Position numbers and translations under genes: made by a program. From Plesiomonas sp051652165 (GTDB lineage Bacteria; Pseudomonadota; Gammaproteobacteria; Enterobacterales; CAMTGL01): a stretch of 64,000 nucleotides of DNA. Below are positions 52,405-61,635 of this stretch, piece after piece. Each line of letters opens with the position of its first letter. The first letter of the stretch is position 1. Location: contig NZ_JBOFTR010000003.1 in assembly GCF_051652165.1 (NCBI RefSeq), positions 1-64,000 of the forward strand, in the 5' to 3' direction. A model generated the notes under the pieces. That model made no database searches. It saw only the letters and a program-made list of their open reading frames with translations, and had not been told where the DNA came from.

Positions 52405-54012
52405 TTAATCAAGATAACGGTAGCCCGACAGGGTCAGGAAATTAACCAGATCATCAGAAACTGTAATCTGCTCCATTAATCCAGCCGCTTCACTAAAACG
52501 GCCGGCATCATACGTTTCAGTGCCCAACTCATCGCGCAGTGTGGCCAGCTCTTCACGCAACATGTCACTGAACAGCGCATTGGTCACCAACTTGCCATTA
52601 TTCAACCGCTTTTGGTGGCGGATCCACTGCCAGATAGAGGTTCGAGAAATTTCAGCGGTAGCGGCATCTTCCATCAGGCCATAAATCGGTACACAACCGT
52701 TGCCTGATATCCACGCTTCAATGTATTGCACGGCCACACGAATGTTCGCACGCATGCCCTCTTCGGTACGCTCACCGTCACACGGCCTCAGCAGTGTCTC
52801 GGCGGTAATCGGTTCATCATGCTCTCGGCGCACATCAAGCTGATTGGGTTTACCATCGAGTACGCGATCAAATACCGCCATTGCAACATCAGCCAACCCT
52901 GGGTGGGCAACCCATGTACCATCATGGCCATTACTGGCCTCAAGCTCTTTATCCGCACGCACTTTATTAAGTACCCACTCATTACGCGCGGGATCTTTAC
53001 TGGGAATAAATGCCGCCATTCCCCCCATGGCAAACGCACCGCGGCGGTGACATGTCCGCACCAGCAGGCGTGAATATGCACTTAAAAAAGGCTGATTCAT
53101 GGTGACAACTTGACGATCTGGCAGCACTCTCTCTGGGTGATTTTTCAGTGTTTTGATATAGCTGAAAATGTAATCCCAACGGCCACAATTTAGCCCAACA
53201 ATATGATCTTTAAGGTGATATAAAATCTCATCCATCTGAAACACCGCCGGCAGTGTTTCTATCAATACCGTGGCTTTAATCGTACCGAGCGGCAATCCGT
53301 AACGAGTTTCAGTAAAGCTAAAAACCTCACTCCACCATGCCGCTTCTTTATAAGACTGCATTTTAGGAAGATAGAAATAAGGGCCACTGCCTTTGGCCAG
53401 CAAACGCTGATAGTTGTGATGAAAATACAGAGCAAAATCAAACAAGTTACCGGGGATAGGTGCATGCTGATACTGAATGTGTTTCTCTTGCAGGTGAAAA
53501 CCGCGCACACGGCAAATCAGCACCGCATGTTTGGCATTTAGACGATAATTTTTACCGTTCTCGCCGCGGTGTTCGATTGTACCGACAACAGCATCGCGCA
53601 GGTTAAGTTGCCCCTGCATCACCTTTTCCCATGACGGGGCTAACGAATCTTCAAAATCAGCCATGAACACCTTTACGTTGGCATTCAACGCATTGATGAT
53701 CATTTTGCGCTCTACCGGGCCGGTAATCTCAACTCGCCTATCTTGCAGATCAGCCGGTACACCGCGAATTTGCCATTCACTTTCACGGATGTTTTGCGTA
53801 TTTGGCAAAAAATCAGGCAAACCACCTGCATCAATATCAGCCTGCCAAATTTCGCGTTCAGCCAACAACGGGGAGACTTGCGGTGCAAACTGAACCACTA
53901 ACTGCGCTAAAAATTCAACGGCATCAGGGGTTAAAATCGACGCGTATTCGCGGGTAAGAGGTTCAGTACATGTCAGTATTGGGTGCGTTAAGGTCTCTGA
54001 ATATCCGTTCAT
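52405..54012 (-). CDS. aceB: Malate synthase A
   Basis: AceB condenses glyoxylate with acetyl-CoA to malate. The 535-residue protein is of the short isoform A type. It has VFMADFEDSLAPSWEKVMQGQLNLRDA near 115-140, LIETLPAVFQMDEILYHLKDHIVGLNCGRWDYIFSYIKT near 250-290 and catalytic Asp in the C-terminal GLMEDAATAEISR. First gene of aceBA, with a GGAGCAG ribosome-binding site. Confidence 0.97.
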   Translation of the reverse strand: MNGYSETLTHPILTCTEPLTREYASILTPDAVEFLAQLVVQFAPQVSPLLAEREIWQADIDAGGLPDFLPNTQNIRESEWQIRGVPADLQDRRVEITGPVERKMIINALNANVKVFMADFEDSLAPSWEKVMQGQLNLRDAVVGTIEHRGENGKNYRLNAKHAVLICRVRGFHLQEKHIQYQHAPIPGNLFDFALYFHHNYQRLLAKGSGPYFYLPKMQSYKEAAWWSEVFSFTETRYGLPLGTIKATVLIETLPAVFQMDEILYHLKDHIVGLNCGRWDYIFSYIKTLKNHPERVLPDRQVVTMNQPFLSAYSRLLVRTCHRRGAFAMGGMAAFIPSKDPARNEWVLNKVRADKELEASNGHDGTWVAHPGLADVAMAVFDRVLDGKPNQLDVRREHDEPITAETLLRPCDGERTEEGMRANIRVAVQYIEAWISGNGCVPIYGLMEDAATAEISRTSIWQWIRHQKRLNNGKLVTNALFSDMLREELATLRDELGTETYDAGRFSEAAGLMEQITVSDDLVNFLTLSGYRYLD

Positions 54013-54851
54013 GCCCTGCTCCTTTCATTCGATTAACGCGATGCTTTTTAAATGTAATGAATATAATGTTAATACGGCTCATTAATAGCCACGCATGGGA
54101 TTAACACTGCGATATGAAAATGGCTAATCACATACTGCCTATCAAGGTGAACCTTTATTTACGTGAATTGTTATCAGTACATTTCACTATTTCACGATTT
54201 GCTGGTGTATATCAAAATATACCGCAGAGAGTATTAGCTATTTTGATACTTTTTTACTGTCTATCGGTATTTTGCCTCTGTTTTTAACGTTGTAATTTTA
54301 TAACTTACCTATGCAATGGTTTTTTCTCTTGTTTATACTGCGGTGTATCGTGATTTTATCGTTATACTCTGCCAATCAACATGCCATTATCTACCGTTGA
54401 TATGAACAATTGACAACAAAAAATAAACATTCCACGGCAAGATACAGTGCAAAAAGAGTGAAAAAAGGTTTCAGTATTAGCCGTTAAAATAATAAAAAAT
54501 ACAGACTAAGAATTAAAATATCAGCTAAAAATCACTCTATCACATACGTTTTTCATATTTTGTTGCTAAACAATGAAAGCTGCGTAGTAATTTAATGACA
54601 TATCCCGTTTAAGTCCGGTAATTATCACTACATCGTATCAAACATGGTAATAGAAAGGGTTAGCGATCAGAGAAAAAAGATCCAATAAAACGAGGAGTTA
54701 TAAAAAAATAATAGCAAAACGATAAGCAGTAATAGGTTCAGGATATAAAAAATATCTCACATCATTGAATTATTTCTATATCAAGGGCAGCATAATCTGG
54801 ACCTATCAATGCAGCATAATAAAAAGGTTAATAGCGAAATTTCCCATATAT
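54013..54851. other. Long intergenic region between oxyR and aceB
   Basis: About 840 bp, AT-rich, no convincing gene on either strand. It should carry the aceBA promoter. A near-palindrome GGTGTATATCAAAATATACC lies at 54204-54223 and a related TGCGGTGTATCGTG at 54340-54353. Both could be operator sites. Confidence 0.5.
54204..54223. promoter_or_regulatory. Candidate operator upstream of aceBA
   Basis: GGTGTATATCAAAATATACC is a near-perfect palindrome about 190 bp before aceB. IclR-type or other repressors control aceBA in relatives, but the sequence does not match a consensus I can name. Confidence 0.3.
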
Positions 54852-55760
54852 TCATTCGGTTATCAGATTTGACACCACTTCACCTAATTTAGTGAATGTT
54901 TTAATTCGGCTAGAACTTGGCCGCCAAACTAAACCTATATCACGATAAGCAGGGCTTTGCGGTGGGTCAATAACCACTAAATCTAACCCCTGTATCAGCC
55001 CCTGCTTTAATGCCATATGTGGTACAAATGTTGTACCCAACCCATTAGCCACCATTTGTACTAATGTATGTAAACTTGTAGCAGTAAAAGGATTTATTTT
55101 ACTGCTATAGGCCAAATGGCAAGCACTCAGAGCATGTTCTGTGAGACAGTGCTCCCGCTCTAACAGATATACTGAGTTATCTGGCAGTTGATTAAAATCA
55201 AGTGGCATGACCAGTTTCTTAGCCAGTGTAGCAGGCAAGACCATTTTAAAGTGATCACGCCCAATAATTTTACTGTGCAACCCATGAATATCTACCGGCA
55301 ATGCCAGCAGCAGTACATCAAGCTGCCCACTTTTTAATGCATCAATGAGCATACGGGTAGTGTCTTCACGTAAAACTAACTCAAGGCGCGGGTACTGCGC
55401 TTGTACTTGCTTGACCAGATCACACAATAAAAAAGGGGCAATAGTCGGAATACAGCCTACCCGCAATTGACCTTCCATTTCAGCAGTTTGGCTGGCAGCA
55501 AAATCGGTTAAATCAAGACTGCGAGCCAGCAGTTCACGTGCACGAATTACCACCTCTTCACCACTGGGAGTAAAAATAAAGGCTTTGTGATCACGCTCGA
55601 TTAGTGTACAACCCAGACGCTCTTCAAGGTTTTGAATCCCACTGCTTAACGTAGACTGGCTGACATAACAGGCACGGGCTGCACGGTTAAAGTTCCGAAC
55701 ATCATGTAAAGTCACTAAATAGTGCAGTTGTTTTAATGAGGGCCAGTTATTTGTCATCAT
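54852..55760 (-). CDS. oxyR: Hydrogen peroxide-sensing regulator OxyR (LysR family)
   Basis: OxyR activates antioxidant genes after peroxide forms a disulfide in it. The 302-residue LysR-type protein has an N-terminal helix-turn-helix (LKQLHYLVTLHDVRNFNRAARACYVSQSTLSSGIQNLEERLG). The redox pair is in REHCLTEHALSAC, two cysteines nine positions apart as Cys199 and Cys208 in E. coli OxyR. It is divergent from a peroxiredoxin gene, a common OxyR-target arrangement. Confidence 0.9.
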   Translation of the reverse strand: MMTNNWPSLKQLHYLVTLHDVRNFNRAARACYVSQSTLSSGIQNLEERLGCTLIERDHKAFIFTPSGEEVVIRARELLARSLDLTDFAASQTAEMEGQLRVGCIPTIAPFLLCDLVKQVQAQYPRLELVLREDTTRMLIDALKSGQLDVLLLALPVDIHGLHSKIIGRDHFKMVLPATLAKKLVMPLDFNQLPDNSVYLLEREHCLTEHALSACHLAYSSKINPFTATSLHTLVQMVANGLGTTFVPHMALKQGLIQGLDLVVIDPPQSPAYRDIGLVWRPSSSRIKTFTKLGEVVSNLITE

Positions 55761-55794
55761 TGTCTATGATTATCTCTTATGAGAGGTGCGGGAT

Positions 55795-55830
55795 TAATCG
55801 ATTTATTTAGATAATCGAAAAAATCGATTA
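55795..55830. promoter_or_regulatory. Inverted repeat between oxyR and the peroxiredoxin gene
   Basis: TAATCGATTT (55795-55804) and AAATCGATTA (55821-55830) form a 10-bp inverted repeat with a further ATAATCGA inside. Placed between divergent genes, it may bind OxyR or another regulator. It does not match the ATAG-N7-CTAT OxyR pattern well. Confidence 0.35.
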
Positions 55831-55939
55831 CAACAATCGTTTTTTTTCGCTTTCCTCAATGTAACACCTTCCATAAACTAAATCGCGTTGTCTGAGAATA
55901 TTCTCATCACCTCTTAAATCAAATACACGGGAGTTGCTA

Positions 55940-56542
55940 ATGGTTCTGGTAGCACATCAAGCCCCTGACTTTACTGCTTCAGCAGTACTGGGTAACGGTG
56001 AAATCGTTAATAATTTCAATCTAAAGCAGTACATTGCCGGTAAAACTGCAGTGATCTTCTTTTACCCACTCGATTTTACTTTCGTTTGTCCTTCTGAACT
56101 GATTGCTTTTGATCACCGTATCGAAGAGTTTAAGAAGCGTGGTACTGAGGTGATCGGTATTTCTATCGACTCTGAGTTTACCCACAACGCATGGCGTAAG
56201 ACACCTGTAGACAAGGGCGGTATCGGCGAAGTTCGTTATCCTCTGGTTGCTGATGTTAAGCACGAAATCTGCCGCGCATACGGTGTTGAGCTGGAAGCTG
56301 CTGGCGTTGCGCTGCGCGGTTCTTTCCTGATCGATACCCACGGTGTTGTTCGTCACCAAGTGGTGAACGATCTGCCACTGGGCCGTAACATTGATGAAAT
56401 GTTGCGTATGGTTGATGCGCTGCAATTCCACGAAGAGCACGGCGATGTGTGCCCTGCACAGTGGGAAAAAGGCAAAAAAGCAATGCAAGCTTCTCCGGAC
56501 GGCGTAGCACGCTTCCTGTCTGAGAACTCTGCTGATCTGTAA
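55940..56542 (+). CDS. Typical 2-Cys peroxiredoxin (AhpC/TSA family)
   Basis: Reduces hydrogen peroxide and organic peroxides. Start ATG 55940 (200 residues) follows GGGAG; the TTG two codons earlier is unnecessary. The peroxidatic cysteine is Cys50 in FTFVCPSE and the resolving cysteine is in GDVCPAQW near 166. GGIGEVRYPLVAD and ALRGSFLID are conserved. It belongs to the Prx1/TSA type and is sometimes named ahpC, but no ahpF partner is nearby, so a thioredoxin-like donor is likely. Codon use suggests high expression. Confidence 0.93.
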   Translation: MVLVAHQAPDFTASAVLGNGEIVNNFNLKQYIAGKTAVIFFYPLDFTFVCPSELIAFDHRIEEFKKRGTEVIGISIDSEFTHNAWRKTPVDKGGIGEVRYPLVADVKHEICRAYGVELEAAGVALRGSFLIDTHGVVRHQVVNDLPLGRNIDEMLRMVDALQFHEEHGDVCPAQWEKGKKAMQASPDGVARFLSENSADL

Positions 56543-56573
56543 TTGGCAGCTGAATAAAAATTGCTTTTATCGT

Positions 56574-56604
56574 GGCAGACAATTTTTTTGTCTGCCCTTT
56601 TTTT
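56574..56604 (+). terminator. Intrinsic terminator of the peroxiredoxin gene
   Basis: GGCAGACAA pairs with TTGTCTGCC and a long T tract follows. Confidence 0.87.
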
Positions 56605-56645
56605 GCCTGTTACTTTTCTGAAGAAGTATCAAAAAACAAAATGTG

Positions 56646-57566
56646 TTAAAAGATCGAACGCCCCAAGCGTTGAGATAGCAGTTCAAGTGCTGCAATACCG
56701 GCCAGAGAGTTACCACTAGGGTCAAGCTCAGGTGACCAAACGGTGATGCTCATTTCGCCCGGAATAATGGCAACAATGCCCCCGCCAACACCCGATTTCC
56801 CAGGCATTCCGACACGGTAAGCAAACTCTCCCGCGCCATCATACAGACCACAGGTTGCCAGCAGTGCATTAATCTGGCGGGTCTGTTTTCCTGAGATAAC
56901 AGGCTCCAGCGTACACAGTGATTGCCCCTGATTGGCAAGATAGGAGAAGGTTTTTGCCAGCTCAACACAGCTCATCTGTAGCGCACAATAATGAAAATAG
57001 GTTTGCAGCACTTCGATGACATCATTATTAAAGTTGTCGAAAGATTTCATCAGGTAGGCAATGGCTGCGTTGCGAGCTGAGTGCTCAAACTCTGATTTGG
57101 CCACGACACTGTCGTAACCAATATCGGGCTGGCAGGCCAGTTGGCGCACCAGATCTAGCATGCGCTGTTTTGGGGCACTCAAACGGCTTTGCAGCAGATC
57201 ACAAACAATCAGCGCGCCGGCATTGATAAATGGGTTACGCGGTTTGCCCTTTTCTAACTCAATTTGTACCAGCGAGTTAAATGGCTGACCGGAGGGCTCT
57301 TTGCCTACGCGTGACCAGATTTCAGCTTCAGAATAACGGGTCAGCGCCAGTGTTAACGCCAGCACTTTTGAGATGGATTGAATAGAGAATCGCTCTTGTG
57401 CGTCACCGGCTTGATACACTGTGCCATCAGACAGGCACACCGCAATACCCAGTCTCTCTGCCGGAACGCTGGCCAAAGCCGGAATGTAGTCGGCCACCTT
57501 TCCTTGCCCGATCAGCGGGCGTACCTGCGTTAAAATATCATCCAACAGTGCGTTACTCAGTATCAC
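56646..57566 (-). CDS. glsA: Glutaminase
   Basis: Hydrolyses glutamine to glutamate and ammonia. The 306-residue protein belongs to the serine-dependent beta-lactamase-like family, with catalytic Ser-x-x-Lys in QSISKV (near 66-69), NPFINAGA near 112 and KSGVGGG near 260. It is closer to E. coli GlsB than GlsA. It lies next to yggL-trmB-mutY, a conserved neighbourhood. Confidence 0.94.
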   Translation of the reverse strand: MILSNALLDDILTQVRPLIGQGKVADYIPALASVPAERLGIAVCLSDGTVYQAGDAQERFSIQSISKVLALTLALTRYSEAEIWSRVGKEPSGQPFNSLVQIELEKGKPRNPFINAGALIVCDLLQSRLSAPKQRMLDLVRQLACQPDIGYDSVVAKSEFEHSARNAAIAYLMKSFDNFNNDVIEVLQTYFHYCALQMSCVELAKTFSYLANQGQSLCTLEPVISGKQTRQINALLATCGLYDGAGEFAYRVGMPGKSGVGGGIVAIIPGEMSITVWSPELDPSGNSLAGIAALELLSQRLGRSIF

Positions 57567-57684
57567 TCGAATTCCCCTGTCTTAATGGCGGTTGTTGCAG
57601 GGCGCAAGAATAGCATATTGCAGGGAAAGAGGCGGTAACTGTGCCACCCTATCCCATATATTCAATTTTTGTGCGAAAAAAGGA

Positions 57685-57713
57685 TAAAAAAACGGATACC
57701 CTGCGGTATCCGT
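57685..57713 (-). terminator. Intrinsic terminator of trmB-yggL
   Basis: On the minus strand ACGGATACC and GGTATCCGT form a 9-bp stem with a 4-nt loop, followed by six to seven T; 36 bp after the yggL stop. Confidence 0.83.
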
Positions 57714-57748
57714 TGTTGCTGTAAGCTGTTATGACAAACGTAGGGGGA

Positions 57749-58075
57749 TTAATCCCACCAAACATCCAGCAGGTCACTGACGTCGATATCGTTCAGACCT
57801 TGCTTTTCGGCCCAGCTTTTTACCAGCTGACGATGCGCTTCGGTACATTTACCGATTTTTTGCAGCACGATCAGGCCTTCCCAGTTCAGGTAGCCGCTGC
57901 CATCATAAGAGAGACCATTTGGTTCAATGACTTCTGCAATAAAAGCGTCGAGTGCGGCATCAATCTGTTCTGCGCTAGTGCCTTCCGGAAACTGCCAACT
58001 TGCGGTAAAGCCCAGTTCTTGGAACTCATCCACATGCAGTTTTTTGCGCAGACGTGCGCTACGATGTTTAGACAT
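57749..58075 (-). CDS. yggL: YggL family protein (DUF469)
   Basis: The 108-residue protein matches the YggL family (RSARLRKKLHVDEFQELGF; DALLDAFI-like segment; GYLNWEGLIVL). E. coli YggL associates with the 50S ribosomal subunit in recent work; its exact role is unclear. Start and trmB stop overlap in TAATG, so the pair is translationally coupled. Confidence 0.92.
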   Translation of the reverse strand: MSKHRSARLRKKLHVDEFQELGFTASWQFPEGTSAEQIDAALDAFIAEVIEPNGLSYDGSGYLNWEGLIVLQKIGKCTEAHRQLVKSWAEKQGLNDIDVSDLLDVWWD

Positions 58076-58791
58076 TACTCTGTCCTCTCGAACATTAGAT
58101 CCCAGACTCCATGCCCCAAACGGTGCCCGCGCCGCTCAAATTTGGTCAGCGGACGCTGCTCTGGTCGTGGCATAAAATCCCCAGTAGTGGATAGATTACG
58201 ATATCCTGGCGCAGCTTGCATGATTTCCAGCATATGTTCTGCGTAATTTTCCCAATCGGTGGCCATATGGAACACGCCACCTATGGCCAATTTCACTCGC
58301 AGTTGCTCGGCAAACGGCAGTTGAACGATACGGCGCTTATGGTGACGCGCTTTGTGCCATGGGTCAGGGAAAAACAGTTGCATGCCGCTGAGACTTGCAT
58401 CTGGGATCATTTTTTCCAGCACTTCGATAGCATCGTGGCACATGACCCGCAGATTAGTCACGCCCATTTCATGGGCCAGTGACAAGCATGCACCTACGCC
58501 AGGGGTGTGCACTTCTATCCCAAAAAAGTTCTTCTCTGGTGCGTTTTTTGCCATTTCAACCAGTGAAGCGCCCATTCCAAAGCCGATCTCTAACACCACC
58601 GGTGCATCACGACCAAAGAGAGCTGTAAAATCAAGGGGTTGTTCTTGGAAATCAACACCCATTTCAGACCAATAGCTTTCTAATGCCAGCTCTTGCCCTT
58701 TTGTTAAACGACCCTGACGACGTACAAAACTGCGAATTTTACGCAGATAACGACCTTCATCATCAAATTCTGGAATGGTGACCTCACCCAT
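58075..58791 (-). CDS. trmB: tRNA (guanine-N7-)-methyltransferase
   Basis: TrmB makes m7G46 in tRNA. The 238-residue protein has the SAM motif VLEIGFGMGASLVEMA near 66-81, LFFPDPWHKARHHKRR near 139-154 and C-terminal TKFERRGHRLGHGVWDL. It is divergent from mutY and coupled to yggL. Confidence 0.96.
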   Translation of the reverse strand: MGEVTIPEFDDEGRYLRKIRSFVRRQGRLTKGQELALESYWSEMGVDFQEQPLDFTALFGRDAPVVLEIGFGMGASLVEMAKNAPEKNFFGIEVHTPGVGACLSLAHEMGVTNLRVMCHDAIEVLEKMIPDASLSGMQLFFPDPWHKARHHKRRIVQLPFAEQLRVKLAIGGVFHMATDWENYAEHMLEIMQAAPGYRNLSTTGDFMPRPEQRPLTKFERRGHRLGHGVWDLMFERTE

Positions 58792-58969
58792 GGCTTTATC
58801 CTGCTGAATAGAGTTTTAATCAATATTTATGAAAGGCGCATTATGCAAAGATGGCTCAACTTAGCAAGTAAAGCCGCAGTAGAATGTTGATTCCCTGCAT
58901 CATGATCGGGTTTACAGCGCGCTGCGGGTATGCTGCAATCGCCGCCTTGACTGTTAAACTGAGCCTGTT

Positions 58970-60082
58970 ATGCCGATCCCTGTTCTTGATGCTACTGCAT
59001 TTTCACAAGCCGTTTTGGCGTGGTATCACGCTTTTGGGCGTAAAACTTTACCCTGGCAGCAACATAAAACACCTTATAAAGTGTGGCTGTCTGAGGTCAT
59101 GCTACAGCAGACTCAGGTTGCCACGGTTATCCCTTATTTTGAACGTTTTATGCAGCAATTTCCAACCGTGACTGATTTGGCGGCAGCGCCGATTGATCAT
59201 GTGCTGCATTTATGGACTGGTTTAGGCTATTACGCCCGTGCGCGCAATCTACATAAGGCAGCACAAAAGATTGCGGCTGAGTATCAGGGCATCTTTCCTA
59301 CCGAGTATGAGCAGGTTGTCGGGTTGCCCGGTATTGGCCGTTCAACGGCCGGCGCGGTGTTATCACTTTCGCTCAATCAGCACTACCCCATTTTAGACGG
59401 TAATGTGAAACGGGTGTTGGCACGCTGCTATGCAGTTGAGGGCTGGCCGGGACAAAAGGCGGTTGAAAATCAATTATGGGCGCTGAGTGAACAGGTCACG
59501 CCGCAGCAGGATGTAGCATCATTTAATCAGGCTATGATGGATTTAGGCGCGCTGGTGTGCACCCGCTCAAAACCCAAGTGCAGCCTCTGCCCACTGGCCA
59601 AGGGGTGTGTTGCGTATGCGCAAGAGAGCTGGGCTGCTTATCCAGGGAAAAAACCCAAACAGACGTTACCGGAAAAAGAGGGATATCTGTTGCTGCTAGT
59701 CGATCGTATAAGCATGGAGCAGACCAGTGAGCCCTCGATTGCCACCGAACAGGCGCAAGTCTGGCTTGAGCAGCGCCCGCCCAGCGGCTTATGGGGCGGC
59801 TTGTTCTGTTTTCCGCAATTTTCTACCCGTGATGACGCCCAACAGTGGCTGGCGCAGCGCGGATTACGGGTACAACGCCAGTTAGGTGCATTTCGCCATA
59901 CGTTCAGCCATTTTCATCTAGATATCATTCCGCTGCTGGTTTTTGCTGACCAAACACAGGTGTGCATGGATGCAGGGCCGGGTCTCTGGTATAAATTAGC
60001 GCAACCACAGACGGTCGGGTTAGCCGCACCGGTCGAACGTTTACTGCGCCAGTTACCTGACGCACTATCTGACGAGGAGTAA
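58970..60082 (+). CDS. mutY: Adenine DNA glycosylase MutY
   Basis: MutY removes adenine mispaired with 8-oxoguanine. The 370-residue protein has SEVMLQQTQVATV with catalytic Glu (near 42), the helix-hairpin-helix LPGIGRSTAGAVLS, and catalytic Asp in ILDGNVKRVLAR. The [4Fe-4S] cluster cysteines are C-x6-C-x2-C-x5-C in CTRSKPKCSLCPLAKGC. A C-terminal NUDIX-like domain reads 8-oxoguanine. First of mutY-yggX-mltC. Confidence 0.97.
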   Translation: MPIPVLDATAFSQAVLAWYHAFGRKTLPWQQHKTPYKVWLSEVMLQQTQVATVIPYFERFMQQFPTVTDLAAAPIDHVLHLWTGLGYYARARNLHKAAQKIAAEYQGIFPTEYEQVVGLPGIGRSTAGAVLSLSLNQHYPILDGNVKRVLARCYAVEGWPGQKAVENQLWALSEQVTPQQDVASFNQAMMDLGALVCTRSKPKCSLCPLAKGCVAYAQESWAAYPGKKPKQTLPEKEGYLLLLVDRISMEQTSEPSIATEQAQVWLEQRPPSGLWGGLFCFPQFSTRDDAQQWLAQRGLRVQRQLGAFRHTFSHFHLDIIPLLVFADQTQVCMDAGPGLWYKLAQPQTVGLAAPVERLLRQLPDALSDEE

Positions 60083-60086
60083 CACC

Positions 60087-60359
60087 ATGAGCCGGACTAT
60101 TTTTTGTGCTCGTTTACAGCAAGATGCCGAAGGGTTGGCTTTTCAGCTCTATCCCGGTGAGCTAGGTAAACGCATTTATGACTCTATTTCGAAAGCGGCA
60201 TGGGCTGAATGGCAAAGTAAACAAACCATGCTAATCAATGAAAAAAAACTGAGCATGATGAATGTTGAGCATCGCCAGTTCCTTGAGCAGGAGATGGTGA
60301 AATTCCTGTTTGAAGGGCAGGATGTTCAGATTGATGGTTACACTCCACCGAGTGAATAA
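60087..60359 (+). CDS. yggX: YggX, Fe(II) trafficking and oxidative stress protein
   Basis: This 90-residue protein protects Fe-S enzymes from oxidation. Conserved features include the N-terminal RTIFCARLQQDAEGL with Cys7, YPGELGKRIYDSIS and the W-x(4)-QTMLINEKKLSMM segment. It starts 4 bp after mutY stops with GAGGAG as ribosome-binding site. Confidence 0.95.
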   Translation: MSRTIFCARLQQDAEGLAFQLYPGELGKRIYDSISKAAWAEWQSKQTMLINEKKLSMMNVEHRQFLEQEMVKFLFEGQDVQIDGYTPPSE

Positions 60360-60420
60360 TAATAAAACCACAGATGAACCAACAACTTGCGGTGTTGGTT
60401 CTCTTGGAACTGCTTGAACT

Positions 60421-61500
60421 ATGAAGAAAAAACTTGCACTTTGTCTAATTATTCCGCTACTGGCCTCATGTGCCAGTAAACCCAAAGAGAACCCCGATCT
60501 TTACGTTAAAGATACCAATGGTTTTGATATTTTTATGGGGCAGTTTGCGGTCAATATTGAAGATCTTTGGGGCCTTAATGAGATGTTAGTGGCCACCCGT
60601 AAAGATTATGTGAAATATACCGATCATTACCAAACCCGTAGCCATATTGATTTTGAAAATGGCTCGGTCATTGTTGAAACAATTTCGACCCGTAATCCGC
60701 AAGATAAACTAAAAAATGCACTGGTTCATACATTATTGATGGGAGAAGACCCAACCGGTATTGATCTCTTCTCTGACAGTGATGTGCCTATTAGCAAACA
60801 TCCGTTTTTAGCTGGACAAGTGCTCGATGATGAGAGAAAGTCCATTACAACCCCTTGGCGGGCAGAACGCTTTGCCGATGTGCTATTACGTACACAGCTA
60901 AAAAGCCGGGTTATTGGTAATCAAACCGTGTGGTACTTAGCCGTGCCGATGATTGCAAACCATTTGAATTATCGAGCAAAAAAATATATCCATATCGTAC
61001 GAAAAGCCTCTAAGAATTATAATGTGGATGAGAGCCTGATTCTGGCTATTATGCAAATTGAATCAAGTTTTAACCCGTATGCTGTCAGTTCGGCAAATGC
61101 ACTAGGGCTGATGCAGGTAGTACAAACAACGGCTGGTCGGGATGTTTATCGGTTGGTGAAAAATCAAGATGGCGCGCCAAGCCGCGATTATCTGTTTGAT
61201 CCAGAAAAAAATATTGATACTGGTACAGCCTATCTACACATTTTACAAACGAATTATTTAAGCCAAATCAGTAACCCTGTATCTCGCCGCTATGCGATGA
61301 TCTCAGCCTATAACGGTGGTGCAGGTGCAGTGTTGCGAGTGTTTTCGCAAGATAAACAAAAAGCGGTAGATATTATCAATCGTCTTAATCCTGATGAAGT
61401 TTACAATATTTTGACAACCAAACACCCATCAGCACAGGCACGAAATTATCTGTATAAAGTGAACACGGCACAAAAAGGGTATCGTGGGCGTATTGTGTAA
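60421..61500 (+). CDS. mltC: Membrane-bound lytic murein transglycosylase C
   Basis: MltC cleaves peptidoglycan glycan strands, forming 1,6-anhydromuramyl ends. The 359-residue lipoprotein has the lipobox LLASC, an N-terminal DUF3393 domain, and the lysozyme-like catalytic domain with Glu in MQIESSFNPYAVSSANALGLMQV (near 216) and ISAYNGGAGAVLRVF. A 9-bp stem hairpin lies between yggX and mltC (GAACCAACA/TGTTGGTTC, 60375-60400). Confidence 0.96.
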   Translation: MKKKLALCLIIPLLASCASKPKENPDLYVKDTNGFDIFMGQFAVNIEDLWGLNEMLVATRKDYVKYTDHYQTRSHIDFENGSVIVETISTRNPQDKLKNALVHTLLMGEDPTGIDLFSDSDVPISKHPFLAGQVLDDERKSITTPWRAERFADVLLRTQLKSRVIGNQTVWYLAVPMIANHLNYRAKKYIHIVRKASKNYNVDESLILAIMQIESSFNPYAVSSANALGLMQVVQTTAGRDVYRLVKNQDGAPSRDYLFDPEKNIDTGTAYLHILQTNYLSQISNPVSRRYAMISAYNGGAGAVLRVFSQDKQKAVDIINRLNPDEVYNILTTKHPSAQARNYLYKVNTAQKGYRGRIV

Positions 61501-61535
61501 CGATAGTTACATGCTATCGCACATAACCTGCAAAC

Positions 61536-61568
61536 AAAAAGCCCTGCTATTTTTTAGCAGGGCTTTTT
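61536..61568 (+). terminator. Intrinsic terminator of mutY-yggX-mltC
   Basis: AAAAAGCCCTGCTA pairs with TAGCAGGGCTTTTT; perfect 14-bp stem, bidirectional in form. Confidence 0.87.
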
Positions 61569-61635
61569 GTTGTGCAGAAAACCATTTTTCGTACGCAATA
61601 ACCCGCTAATGGCCTACTCAGTACACTGAATGGGA

